Assembly (NCBI GenBank): GCA_023460315.1
Contig: JAEWQO010000012.1
Span: 1-64,000, forward strand
Source of the DNA: Actinomycetes bacterium
GTDB taxonomy: Bacteria; Actinomycetota; Coriobacteriia; Coriobacteriales; Eggerthellaceae
Length of the DNA: 64,000 bases
Reading direction: 5' to 3'
This document shows, piece after piece, positions 25,418-33,966 of the stretch (position 1 is its first letter; each line of letters opens with the position of its first letter). The translations under genes and the position numbers were made by a program. The notes beneath the pieces were generated by a model, which was not told the origin of the DNA, made no database searches, and was given only the letters and a program-made list of their open reading frames with translations.

Positions 25418-26047
25418 ATGATTGCTGTTGAAGGCGCTTCCTTGCATCTCATGCAACAGGTGTTTCGCCACGTGCTCGATGCGTTTGCCCATCCCGGAAC
25501 CGTGCAAAGGCTTCCGGCCGAGCTGTCGCGGGATGACGGGTCGCTGGCGTTCGGCGCACCGCTGGAAACACTGGTGCGCCTGTTCGTCGATCAGGCTGTG
25601 TCATTTTGTGTGCAGGATGTCGCTCCCGATGCCGCAGAGCGCTTCCTCGTGTCTGAGACCCATGCGGCGCGTGCGTCGTGCCGTGAGGCTGATTTTGTCA
25701 TAGTTCCCGTTCGCGCCGATGCCCAGATCGTTCGCAGTGCCGTGCTGGAAGCCTCCCAAGGGGCGCTCGCGTCTCCCGAGAAGGGGGCCACGGTGCTCAT
25801 GGGATGCGCTCGGATCGAAGCGGCCGGACAGCGGGCAGGCGCGTCCTTGCCGGTCGTTGAGGTGCGGGGCCCCGGAGTCGCGGACGTGAACCGCTTTGGG
25901 ATCGACCGCATCGCGTGGGCGGACGCCCGTGCCGACCGTGGCGATGAATACCCCTGCGGGATTGAGATCGTGCTCGTGGATGACGAGGGAGATCTGGTGG
26001 CCATACCACGCAGTGCGCATCTCGTCGTGGACGGGAGGGAATGCTAG
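25418..26047 (+). CDS. phnH: C-P lyase subunit PhnH
   Basis: The 209-residue protein is PhnH: HLMQQVFRHVLDAFAHPGTVQRL at the N-terminus, EADFVIVPVRAD, and a C-terminal NRFGIDRIAWADARADRGDEYPCGIEIVLVDD, which is diagnostic. It is a structural subunit of the PhnGHIJ core complex. ATG 25418 follows AGGTGAGG and is ten bases after phnG. The phnI ATG begins at the base after its stop. Confidence 0.92.
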   Translation: MIAVEGASLHLMQQVFRHVLDAFAHPGTVQRLPAELSRDDGSLAFGAPLETLVRLFVDQAVSFCVQDVAPDAAERFLVSETHAARASCREADFVIVPVRADAQIVRSAVLEASQGALASPEKGATVLMGCARIEAAGQRAGASLPVVEVRGPGVADVNRFGIDRIAWADARADRGDEYPCGIEIVLVDDEGDLVAIPRSAHLVVDGREC

Positions 26048-27448
26048 ATGGGCTACGTTGCGGTTCGTGGCGGCGGCAGGGCCATCGAAGAGAGTCTCGC
26101 CCTGCTGGAGTTCGAGCGCGTCATGGCGTCGGGGGAGGTGGGAACCGATGATATCGAGGGGATGTTCCCCGAGCTGATTGACCAGGTTATGGGAGAGGCA
26201 TCGCTGTTCTCCCCCCGGCTTGCGGCACTCGCTCTCAAGCAGGCCCAGGGATCTCCCGACGAGGCCGTGTTTCTGCTTCGGGCGTTTCGCTCGACGCTCG
26301 AGCGGCCCTTTGTGTCGCGCCCTCTCGACATGGGCCGCATGCAGGTGCGCCGGCGCATATCGGCGGCGTTTAAGGACGTGCCAGGGGGACAGGTTCTTGG
26401 ATCCACGCGCGATTACAGCCATCGTTTGCTCGATTTCGATCTCGAGGCGGAGGATGCCAGCGATCTTGCCGCCAAGCGCGCGGCCCTCGCCAAGCATTTC
26501 GATGCCACAGGCGAAGAGGGGGCGTCCACTCCTGGAAAGGCCAGGGTGGCCAGAGAGGGCTTTCCTGAAGCTGCCGGCTCCGCGATGGCCGAGCGGCAAG
26601 GGGCCGACGGCGTCGCTTCGGAGGTTGCGCGGGAGGCTGGCTCGCCGACGGGTGCCTCCTCCGAATCCCCCTGCTCTTTGCCGGGGGAGGTGTCTGAGCT
26701 TTCGGAGCCTTTCCCCCGTGTGCTTGATTACTTGAGAGACGAGGGGCTGGTCGCATCCTGCGTTCCCGACGACAGCCCTCCGGTGGATGCGACCATGGTG
26801 CCGCTCACGTTTCCTGCTCCGCGCTCCGTTCGCCTCCAGACGCTCTCGCGCGGCATGACGCAGGCTGTCGAGGCGTTGGGGTATGCTGCGATCCGCGGCT
26901 TCGGGCCTTCCCATCCCACGGTCGGGGAGCTGCGTGCGGGCAGGGCAGCCCTTGCCGTCGACCATCCCCTCGAGGCTGGCGGTGCTGATGACGCATACTA
27001 TCTTGGATCGATTCCCGTCACGGAAGTCGAGAGCGTGTTTCCCGTCGAGGCCGCTGGTCCCGACAATGCGGGCATGACGTTTGACATCGGCTATGGTCTG
27101 GTCATCGGACGTGCGGAGTCGAAGGCTATCGCCATGAGCGTGCTCGACCATTGCCTTGAGCACGGAGACGCGCGGTTTCCGACCGAGGATGAGGAATTCG
27201 TGCTGTATCACGTTGACGGGGTGGAGGCGACGGGCTTCATCTCCCATCTCAAGCTGCCTCACTACGTGACATTCCAGTCAAAGCTTTCAAGTGTTCGCGG
27301 CTCGGTTGAGAGGGCCCGCGGAGCAGCTCGGGCAACGGGAGAACAGGAGGCCACTGCTGCAGGCGGGATGCCGGAAGGCAGCTCGTCTGCAGGCGATGGG
27401 GGCCGTGGAGATTTGGGGAAGGGATCGTCCGATGCAGCGGCACTATAA
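26048..27448 (+). CDS. phnI: C-P lyase subunit PhnI (nucleosidase-type), extended
   Basis: The 466-residue protein begins GYVAVRGGGRAIEESLALLE and continues with PLDMGRMQVRRRISAAFKDVPGG and TFDIGYGLVIGRAESKAIAMSVLD, typical of PhnI. PhnI alone acts as a purine nucleosidase; in the complex it displaces adenine from ATP to form the ribose triphosphonate. It is about 100 residues longer than usual: an Ala/Glu/Ser-rich insert around residues 155-220 and a Gly/Ala-rich tail from about 425 account for this. Its 3' end overlaps phnJ by 17 bases. Confidence 0.93.
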   Translation: MGYVAVRGGGRAIEESLALLEFERVMASGEVGTDDIEGMFPELIDQVMGEASLFSPRLAALALKQAQGSPDEAVFLLRAFRSTLERPFVSRPLDMGRMQVRRRISAAFKDVPGGQVLGSTRDYSHRLLDFDLEAEDASDLAAKRAALAKHFDATGEEGASTPGKARVAREGFPEAAGSAMAERQGADGVASEVAREAGSPTGASSESPCSLPGEVSELSEPFPRVLDYLRDEGLVASCVPDDSPPVDATMVPLTFPAPRSVRLQTLSRGMTQAVEALGYAAIRGFGPSHPTVGELRAGRAALAVDHPLEAGGADDAYYLGSIPVTEVESVFPVEAAGPDNAGMTFDIGYGLVIGRAESKAIAMSVLDHCLEHGDARFPTEDEEFVLYHVDGVEATGFISHLKLPHYVTFQSKLSSVRGSVERARGAARATGEQEATAAGGMPEGSSSAGDGGRGDLGKGSSDAAAL

Positions 27449-28664
27449 CTATGCGTTCTTTGACGAGGCATCGAAGCGTGAGATTCGTCGCGCCATCATC
27501 AAAGGCGTGTCCATTCCTGGCTATCAGGTTCCGTTTGCGTCGCGAGAAATGCCTATCGGGCGGGGTTGGGGGACAGGCGGCCTCCAGGTCACGTTGGCCA
27601 TTATCGGCCGCGATGACGTGCTCAAGGTGATCGACCAAGGCTCTGACGACAGCGTGAACGCCGTCAACATCAAGAAGCTTGTCGTTGCCACCACCGATGT
27701 CGAGGTGACTGACGACACGGCCGAGGCCACGCTCATCCAATCGCGCCACCGCATTCCCGAGTGTCCGCTTCGCGACGATCAGATCCTCGTGCTGCAAGTG
27801 CCTACGCCCGAGCCCTTGCGCGCCTTCGAACCCAGCGAGGCGGTCACGAGGCGCCTCCACGCCGAAGCTGACTACACGGGTGCGTGGCTGGAACTGTTTG
27901 ACCAGATCGTGCGGTATGGAATGACGGTTACCGGCGCCGATCATCCCGTGCTGGTGAACGGGCGTTACGTCATGGCGCCGTCGCCCATTCCTCGTTTCGA
28001 CAACAACAAGCTTCACCAGGCCGATCATCTGACGCTCTTCGGTGCGGGACGAGAGAAAAAGATCTACGCGGTGCCACCTTACACCGAGGTCGTTCCACTC
28101 GATTTCGAAGACTATCCGTTCTCTCCCGAACGGTTCGACGGCAAGCGTTGCGCTCTGTGCGGGGCGACAGGGGTCTACCTGGACGAGCTGGTGGATGAGG
28201 TCACGGGAGCAACGTATCACCAATGCAACGACACCGCCTTCTGCGCGCAACGTCGCGATGCGCGGCGCGAAAGAGCGGGCGTCGCAAAGCTTCCCGCCGA
28301 CACAAAGCTTTCCGCTGACGTAAAGCTTCCCGCCGACACAGGGCTTCCCGCTGACGTAAAGCTTCTCGCTGATCCTGCGGGGATGCTGCCGGATGCCGCT
28401 GCAACGCGCGCGGCCCCCGCCGGTGAGGTTGCGATGGGGATGATGGGGCGGTGCCGGGCGAGGGGTTCCGCCGCAATGCGCGCGGCCCCTGCTGATGAGG
28501 CTGCGGGCGCTGCCATGATGCCCGCAGCCTTTGCCGACAGGGCTCCGGACGGAGGCGGGCAAGCCGCAGGGTCTGCGAGTTGCCGGGGAGAATGTCGGGA
28601 TGCCGCCCAAAAGAGAACGAATGTTTCACGTGAAACATTCGCGGAAGAGGAGAGCCATGTGTGA
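27432..28664 (+). CDS. phnJ: Alpha-D-ribose 1-methylphosphonate 5-phosphate C-P lyase PhnJ, with long repeat tail
   Basis: PhnJ is the radical-SAM enzyme that breaks the carbon-phosphorus bond, releasing an alkane and 5-phosphoribosyl 1,2-cyclic phosphate. The first ~280 residues align well with Escherichia coli PhnJ (MPIGRGWGTGGLQ, VMAPSPIPRFDN, LFGAGREKKIYAVPP). Cysteines C240, C243 and C265 correspond to the cluster ligands C241, C244, C266, and C271 to the catalytic C272. Residues 281-410 form an extra low-complexity tail containing five 6-residue repeats (KLPADT-like) and ending NVSRETF, which is encoded across a parS site. ATG 27432 follows GGGAAGGGA. The tail is not needed for catalysis in known PhnJ; its role is unknown. 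Confidence 0.95.
   Translation: MQRHYNYAFFDEASKREIRRAIIKGVSIPGYQVPFASREMPIGRGWGTGGLQVTLAIIGRDDVLKVIDQGSDDSVNAVNIKKLVVATTDVEVTDDTAEATLIQSRHRIPECPLRDDQILVLQVPTPEPLRAFEPSEAVTRRLHAEADYTGAWLELFDQIVRYGMTVTGADHPVLVNGRYVMAPSPIPRFDNNKLHQADHLTLFGAGREKKIYAVPPYTEVVPLDFEDYPFSPERFDGKRCALCGATGVYLDELVDEVTGATYHQCNDTAFCAQRRDARRERAGVAKLPADTKLSADVKLPADTGLPADVKLLADPAGMLPDAAATRAAPAGEVAMGMMGRCRARGSAAMRAAPADEAAGAAMMPAAFADRAPDGGGQAAGSASCRGECRDAAQKRTNVSRETFAEEESHV
28285..28374 (+). repeat. Five 18-bp tandem repeats inside phnJ
   Basis: Five consecutive 18-bp units of the form AAGCTTCCCGCYGACRYA encode KLPADT, KLSADV, KLPADT, GLPADV and KLLADP. They sit in the non-conserved tail of PhnJ. Boundaries are accurate to a few bases. 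Confidence 0.85.
28622..28637. promoter_or_regulatory. parS site 2, inside the 3' end of phnJ
   Basis: A perfect TGTTTCACGTGAAACA core lies within a 24-base perfect dyad (28618-28641). It is embedded in coding sequence, read as NVSRETF by PhnJ, 20 bases before the phnK start. Same core as the sites at 7259 and 38109. Confidence 0.93.
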
Positions 28665-29667
28665 CGTGTGCGCCAGCCCGCAAGCCGTTTCGACGCCGTT
28701 GCGCCGCCCTTCCGGTGTCAGCGGCTGCCAATGCCCCGAAGCTGTCGTCAGCGACCATCGGGATTATCCTCGCAGCCTGTGCTCGCCGGCCGGCATCCAT
28801 AAAATTGACTCAGAAGATCAGCGTTTTAGCGCCAACGAGCGGCCACGCCTGTCGGTGCGCCACCTGTCGCTGCGCTTTGGCGCCGGATGTCCCTCCTGCC
28901 GGGAGCCTCACGCGAGGCTTGAACGCAATGTCTGCTCGCGCTGTGGCACCGTGCACGCCGTGCGCGACGTGAGCTTGGATGTGTTTCCCGGGGAGATTCT
29001 CGGCATTGTCGGTGAATCGGGAAGCGGTAAATCGAGCCTGATGAAATGTATATTCTTTGACGAGGAGGCAACGGCGGGAGACGTGCGTGCCCGATCGTAT
29101 GATGGGGGTGCGGCAAATCTTCTCTGCCTGTCGTCCCAGCACAGGCGGATCGTTCGCAACACGGTGTTCGGCATGGTCTATCAAAATCCCTATCTGGGCT
29201 TGCGCATGGATTTCTCCTCTCTGTCGAACATCGCCGAGCAGATGATCGCCGCAGGCGACCGCAACGTGAATGCCATGCGCCGACGTGGCGAGGAGCTGCT
29301 CGGGCGGGTGAACATCCCGCTGTCTCGCGCAACCGACGCACCCCGTCTCTTCTCGGGCGGCATGCAGCAACGCGTGCAGATAGCTAAGGCTCTGTCGAAC
29401 AACCCGCCTATTCTCCTGCTCGATGAGGTGACCACGGGGCTCGACTTGTCCGTGCAGGCCAGCGTTCTTGATCTTATTCAGCAGATCAAGCGCGACTCGA
29501 ATGTGAGCATGGTGGTGGTCAGCCATGATCTGGGCGTCATTCGCATGTTGGCCGATCGCACGCTGGTCATGTTGGATGGATGCATCGTCGAGAGCGGTCT
29601 CACGGACCAGGTGCTGGAAGACCCCCAGCATGCCTACACCCAACAACTGGTGTATTCCCTGCTATAG
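28657..29667 (+). CDS. phnK: C-P lyase accessory ATP-binding protein PhnK with cysteine-rich insert
   Basis: The 336-residue ABC-type ATPase matches PhnK: Walker A GESGSGKSS (119-127), FSGGMQQRVQIAKAL, ILLLDEVTTGLDLSVQA, VSHDLGVIRMLADRTLVM and VESGLTDQVLEDPQHAYTQ. PhnK docks on the PhnGHIJ core, where ATP binding opens the complex. It is longer than the ~250-residue E. coli protein because of a ~60-residue N-terminal extension with four further cysteines and a CPSC (78-81)/CSRC (93-96) insert before the Walker A region that looks like a zinc ribbon. ATG 28657 follows GAGGAGA and overlaps the phnJ end by eight bases. Confidence 0.92.
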   Translation: MCDVCASPQAVSTPLRRPSGVSGCQCPEAVVSDHRDYPRSLCSPAGIHKIDSEDQRFSANERPRLSVRHLSLRFGAGCPSCREPHARLERNVCSRCGTVHAVRDVSLDVFPGEILGIVGESGSGKSSLMKCIFFDEEATAGDVRARSYDGGAANLLCLSSQHRRIVRNTVFGMVYQNPYLGLRMDFSSLSNIAEQMIAAGDRNVNAMRRRGEELLGRVNIPLSRATDAPRLFSGGMQQRVQIAKALSNNPPILLLDEVTTGLDLSVQASVLDLIQQIKRDSNVSMVVVSHDLGVIRMLADRTLVMLDGCIVESGLTDQVLEDPQHAYTQQLVYSLL

Positions 29668-29684
29668 AAGAAACGAGGTTGACC

Positions 29685-31103
29685 ATGGATACCAACTCTT
29701 ACCTGATATGTGGCGGTCTGGTGGTCTGTGCTGATCGGGTGCTGCCCGCACATGACGTCATTGTCATCGATGGCCGCATCGCCGCCGTCAAACCCACGAT
29801 GGCCGATGACGACTGCTGCATCCCGCCCGACGGCACGGTGGGCACGTTGCCGGTGGTGGACGCGCGTGGCGCGTACGTCGTGCCCGGTCTTATCGACATT
29901 CACTCGGACTATGTGGAGAATGTCGCGTCTCCGCGGCCAAGCGTCGTCATGAATCTTGCCACCTCGCTGTACAAGGCCGATCGTGAGCTCGTGTCGCACG
30001 GCATCACCACCATCTATCACTCGCTGTCCGTCTATGGCGCGCATATTTTCGACCATAAGCCTATTCGCGATTTCGGCAACGTGAGCGAACTCATTGACCG
30101 CGTGGCTGGCATGCGCGTGGTTGAGGAGCGCGACCACCTCATCCGCCACCGCCTTCACTTGCGGGTGGAGCTTGATTCGGTGGACCTCTATGATGACATT
30201 GAGGCTTGTCTGCGCTCGGGCAAAGTGGATCTTGTCTCCTTCATGGATCACACTCCGGGACGGGGGCAATACCATGACTTGCTGGTGTTCAGCGATATGC
30301 TCAAAGGCTATCGCGACCTCGACGACGATGAGATCCGCGACATCGTCAACATGCAGCAGCAAAGCGAAAAGATAACCTATGCGCAGATATCCTGCTTGGC
30401 GGCTATCGCCCGTGAACGAGGCATATCCATTGCCTCCCATGACGACGATAGCGAGGAGAAACTGGCCTTCATGGATGGTCTTGAGGCGACCATCTCGGAG
30501 TTTCCCATCACGCTCGGCATCGCTCGCGCGGCGCGCAAACGAGGAATGCACACCATTGCCGGAGCACCGAACGTCCTGTTGGGGCACAGCCACTCGGGCA
30601 ACCTCTCCGCCCGTGAGGCGGTGGTGGACGGTGCAATCGATGTGCTGTGCAGCGACTATTATCCGGCCGCGTTGCTCGATGCGGTGTTCACGCTGCACCG
30701 CACCTGCGACATCGGTATCGCCCGTGCGTTCTCGCTTGTCACCATCAACCCGGCGAAGGCTGCGGGCATTGCCGACGAGGTGGGCTCCATCGCCGGGGGG
30801 AAGCGCGCCGACCTGCTGCTTGTGCGCGAGATTGCCTGCGGTGGCGAAGGGCAGACCATGCCGGTGGTCACCCGTGCTTTCGTTGGCGGACGTTCCGTGT
30901 TTCGCTCTCATTATCCCGATCAGCCCAGCGGCTATGGCCGTGAAGACGACATCGCGTCGCAGGCGGCGCTTCGGCGTTTTCCCTCGCCCACGTCACCTGT
31001 CGAGATGGAGGTTCTCGCCGCTTTGGTCGAGTGCGGCCAGAGCGGGGGGCAGCGAAGGGGCGACGGGAAGGCCGCTTGTCTCACGTTGGGCGAGGCGATG
31101 TGA
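29685..31103 (+). CDS. phnM: Alpha-D-ribose 1-methylphosphonate 5-triphosphate diphosphatase PhnM
   Basis: The 472-residue amidohydrolase-superfamily enzyme removes pyrophosphate from the ribose triphosphonate to give the PhnJ substrate. Metal-site segments are VVPGLIDIHSDYVE (the HSD variant of HxH), DHTPGRGQY, ISIASHDDDSEEK and GAPNVLLGHSHSGNLS, with LCSDYYPAALL late in the barrel. About 70 residues after the usual C-terminus (from roughly residue 400) are extra and weakly conserved. ATG 29685 follows ACGAGGTTG and is 17 bases after phnK. Confidence 0.94.
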   Translation: MDTNSYLICGGLVVCADRVLPAHDVIVIDGRIAAVKPTMADDDCCIPPDGTVGTLPVVDARGAYVVPGLIDIHSDYVENVASPRPSVVMNLATSLYKADRELVSHGITTIYHSLSVYGAHIFDHKPIRDFGNVSELIDRVAGMRVVEERDHLIRHRLHLRVELDSVDLYDDIEACLRSGKVDLVSFMDHTPGRGQYHDLLVFSDMLKGYRDLDDDEIRDIVNMQQQSEKITYAQISCLAAIARERGISIASHDDDSEEKLAFMDGLEATISEFPITLGIARAARKRGMHTIAGAPNVLLGHSHSGNLSAREAVVDGAIDVLCSDYYPAALLDAVFTLHRTCDIGIARAFSLVTINPAKAAGIADEVGSIAGGKRADLLLVREIACGGEGQTMPVVTRAFVGGRSVFRSHYPDQPSGYGREDDIASQAALRRFPSPTSPVEMEVLAALVECGQSGGQRRGDGKAACLTLGEAM

Positions 31104-31104
31104 C

Positions 31105-31803
31105 GTGGCTCCCCTTCTGCAGCTAGACGGCTTGTCGAAATCGTTCACGCTCCACCGCGTTCATCGGCGCATCCAAGGCTGCCAAGACATCAACCTGCAG
31201 ATTGAGCCGGGCGCGTTCGTCGGCATCACCGGACGGAGCGGATCGGGCAAGTCGACCATTCTGCGTTGCATCTGGAGGACGAACCTGCCTGAAAGAGGAC
31301 GCATCCTCTATGATTCGGCCCGTTTTGGCATGCTGGACCTTGCCCGGGCGACCCAGCGCCAGATGCTCTATGTGCGTGCTTACGAGATGGGCTATGTGTC
31401 GCAGTTCTTGGATGCGCTTCCTCGCCAGACGGCTTACGACATCGTGTTGGCCAGTGCGATGGAAGCTCATGGCAGCAATCGCGATCAGGCCGCATGCGAG
31501 ACGGAGTCCCTGTTGCGCCACTTCGACCTCGATGAGGATCTGTGGGAGCTGTATCCCCGGACGTTTTCGGGCGGCGAGAAGCTTCGTCTCAACATTGCTG
31601 CCGCCATGATCAAGCGTCCCCGGCTGCTGTTGCTTGATGAGCCCACGGCATCCCTTGACGAGGCGTCGAAGATGAAAGTGCGCACCCTCATCGAGCAGCT
31701 GAAGGACGAAGGCACCACCATGCTGGGCATCTTTCATGACCTTGCGTTCATGGAGGGCCTTTGCGATCATGAGTTCAACATGCAGGAAGGAATGATGGCA
31801 TGA
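31105..31803 (+). CDS. phnL: C-P lyase accessory ATP-binding protein PhnL
   Basis: The 232-residue ABC-type ATPase has Walker A GRSGSGKS, YVSQFLDALPRQTAYD (the PhnL form of the Q-loop region), signature FSGGEKLRLNIAAAM and Walker B LLLLDEPTASLDEASK, followed by GIFHDLAFMEGLCD. PhnL binds on top of PhnK in the C-P lyase assembly. The start is GTG 31105, one base after the phnM stop; the open frame extends far upstream only because it runs out of frame through phnM. Confidence 0.92.
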   Translation: MAPLLQLDGLSKSFTLHRVHRRIQGCQDINLQIEPGAFVGITGRSGSGKSTILRCIWRTNLPERGRILYDSARFGMLDLARATQRQMLYVRAYEMGYVSQFLDALPRQTAYDIVLASAMEAHGSNRDQAACETESLLRHFDLDEDLWELYPRTFSGGEKLRLNIAAAMIKRPRLLLLDEPTASLDEASKMKVRTLIEQLKDEGTTMLGIFHDLAFMEGLCDHEFNMQEGMMA

Positions 31804-32591
31804 GGGCGGATCTCCATGTGCACACCACCGTGTCGGATGGATCAGACACCTTCGAAGAGGTGCTTGAACAGGCAAGGCAGCGTGGCATCGGCCGTATCGC
31901 GTTCACGAACCACGACACGACGCAGGGCCTTGACGAAGCGATAGGCCTTGGCGAAAACTTTGGCGTGCAGGTGGTCGGGGGCGTTGAGGTGAGCGCATGG
32001 GACGTAAAGCGCAATCGTAAGGTGCATGTGCTCGGGTATGGTTTAGAGGAGGATTCTCCGGCAATCGCCGCGCTGTGCGGACCGGTGCTCGAACGTCGCA
32101 ACGCAAACTCGCTCTGGCAGCTCGACCAGCTGGTCGCGGCAGGGTATGACATCGATGTCGAGCATGCCCTGAGGCTCGGCCATGCCTCCACCTGCCTGTA
32201 TAAGCAGCATCTCATGGATGCTCTCATCGATGAACCCTATGCGAGCGCCTCGTATCGCACGCTCTATCGCAGCGTATTCAAGGACGGCGGCATCGGCGAT
32301 CGCGATATTTCCTATGTCGATGCACGCGATGCGGTGCATGCCATCGTCGAGGATGGGGGCACGGCCATCCTGGCACATCCGGGGCAGCTGGACAGCTATG
32401 ACGTTCTGCCTGATCTGGTTGCTTGCGGGCTGCTTGGCATCGAGCAGCACCATCCCGATCACACGCCCGTCGATCAGGTGCGCTGCGCCCGTCTGGCAGA
32501 GCGCTATCACCTGCAGCTCACGGCTGGCTCGGATTATCACGGCCGTTTCGGCAGCGTTCCCGTTCTGGGATATCGCATTCCCTTCTGTTAG
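31800..32591 (+). CDS. phnPP: PHP-domain cyclic phosphate dihydrolase (PhnPP-like)
   Basis: The 263-residue PHP phosphoesterase shows the metal motifs DLHVHTTVSDGSD, FTNHDTTQG, GGVEVSAWD, HVLGYGL, ILAHPGQ and AGSDYHGRFG. In Eggerthella lenta and Clostridioides difficile such an enzyme converts 5-phosphoribosyl 1,2-cyclic phosphate to ribose 5-phosphate and phosphate by way of ribose 2,5-bisphosphate, replacing PhnP (and the need for PhnN). Position at the end of the phn operon, with an ATGA overlap with phnL, supports that assignment. This makes the C-P lyase pathway complete in one operon. Confidence 0.88.
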   Translation: MRADLHVHTTVSDGSDTFEEVLEQARQRGIGRIAFTNHDTTQGLDEAIGLGENFGVQVVGGVEVSAWDVKRNRKVHVLGYGLEEDSPAIAALCGPVLERRNANSLWQLDQLVAAGYDIDVEHALRLGHASTCLYKQHLMDALIDEPYASASYRTLYRSVFKDGGIGDRDISYVDARDAVHAIVEDGGTAILAHPGQLDSYDVLPDLVACGLLGIEQHHPDHTPVDQVRCARLAERYHLQLTAGSDYHGRFGSVPVLGYRIPFC

Positions 32592-33141
32592 GGAAACGTT
32601 GCCGTGGCGTGAGGCCGCCGACCGGCGGAGCCGCCATAAGGATTTTGGGCTCGATCCGTCAGGCGGACGCGCTTGCGTGGGCTGAACCTGTCGGGGCCGG
32701 CTACCGTGAATCGGATTGCCAAAGATGGGGAGATAAGGGCAGTTTTCTGGTGGGTGACCTGTCGCATTGACGTGAAAGGCCTGTTCATAACATGCGGAGG
32801 TTTCCTCCCTTTTCGAAAAGCTACACAGAAGGGAGCCTTTCCTCCAATCCAGCTTGGCACCGTCCTGCCTGTGCCGGCGCCTGTGCTGTCAGGGAGGGAT
32901 TTCACAGGGCAGGGTAGGGCAGCCATCCTGTCCCCTTTCGTTCTCGTCCTCCTTGCATGATCCGTGAATTTTCGACCGTACACTGGGTGAAAAGTACCGT
33001 TCGCCACCTATCCGTTAGTCGAAATCACGGCTTTGGCACAGATAAATGTTTGATAATACCGTTGAAGCGCTTTATAGTGAAACGATTGTGTCGCGTCGAA
33101 TTCGCAGAGGCGAACCGTGCGGACGAGGAAGGGGAGAACCG
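32592..33141. other. Intergenic region between phn operon and amino-acid ABC operon
   Basis: No gene is supported in these 550 bases. A small hairpin GGAGG-TTTC-CTCCC followed by TTTT near 32798-32818 could end phn transcription. TTGGCA (33033-33038) and TAATAC (33054-33059), 15 bases apart, could be the promoter of the following operon but the spacing is short. No known riboswitch was recognised. Confidence 0.45.
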
Positions 33142-33948
33142 ATGAATCTCAGAAAATGGAGCGTGTTCGCCGTCGTTGGCGTGCTTGCCGCATCTCTTGC
33201 GTTGTTCGGCTGCTCATCGAGTGGCAACCAAACGAACATCGGGGAAGACACGGGCTCGGATGTCGGCTACACGCTGGTGAACGATGGCAAACTGACCGTT
33301 GCGGCATCACTTGATTTCCCGCCGTTTGAGAATCTCAATGGCGACAAACCTGAAGGATTTGAAGTGGATCTCATGGGTCTGCTCGCGGAGGAGCTTGATC
33401 TTGACATCAACTATCTGCCATCCACGAAGTTCGACACCATCATTCCGCTCATTCAGACGGGCGGAAAGGCCGATGTGGGCGTGTCCGGCATCACGATCAC
33501 CGATGAGCGTCTGGAATCGGTGGACTTCACTGACCCGATCTGCGACGTGAATCAAAGCATCACGGTGCTCAAGGATTCAGGCATCACTGACGTTACGCAG
33601 CTCGAGGGTAAAAAGGTGGGCGGCCAGACCGGCACCACCGGCTATGAGTGGGCTGCCGAAAACATCAAGGATGTCGAGATGGTGGGCTTTGACGAGATGA
33701 CCGCCGTGTTCGCCGCGTTGCAGTCCGGCCAGATTGATGCCATTGCCGTGGATTGGCCAGTGGCGAACTACTATGTGAAAACCGCCTACACCGATTGCCA
33801 GATCATCAAGGAGATCCCGACGGGCGAGCAGTATGCCATCGCGGTGAGCCAGGACAATCCGGAACTTACCAAGGCGCTCAACACGGCTCTCAAGGCCGTG
33901 CGTGAGAACGGCAAGTATGACGAGCTTGTCGCCAAATGGCTGCAGTAA
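33142..33948 (+). CDS. Amino-acid ABC transporter substrate-binding lipoprotein
   Basis: The 268-residue protein has a lipoprotein signal ending at C24 (LALFGC). The mature part is a family 3 solute-binding protein: LTVAASLDFPPFENLNGDKPEGFEVDLMGLLAEEL, VGVSGITITDERLESVDFTDP and LEGKKVGGQTGTTGYEW, typical for polar amino acids such as Gln, Glu, Asp or Arg. The ligand is not predictable. ATG 33142 follows GGAAGGGGAG. It begins a three-gene operon with permease and ATPase. Confidence 0.93.
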   Translation: MNLRKWSVFAVVGVLAASLALFGCSSSGNQTNIGEDTGSDVGYTLVNDGKLTVAASLDFPPFENLNGDKPEGFEVDLMGLLAEELDLDINYLPSTKFDTIIPLIQTGGKADVGVSGITITDERLESVDFTDPICDVNQSITVLKDSGITDVTQLEGKKVGGQTGTTGYEWAAENIKDVEMVGFDEMTAVFAALQSGQIDAIAVDWPVANYYVKTAYTDCQIIKEIPTGEQYAIAVSQDNPELTKALNTALKAVRENGKYDELVAKWLQ

Positions 33949-33966
33949 CGCACGGATAGGGTGACG

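Noticed and set aside
30379..31104. In-frame extension upstream of PhnL
   Set aside because: It overlaps phnM in another frame and adds no homologous sequence; GTG 31105 right after the phnM stop fits the family length.
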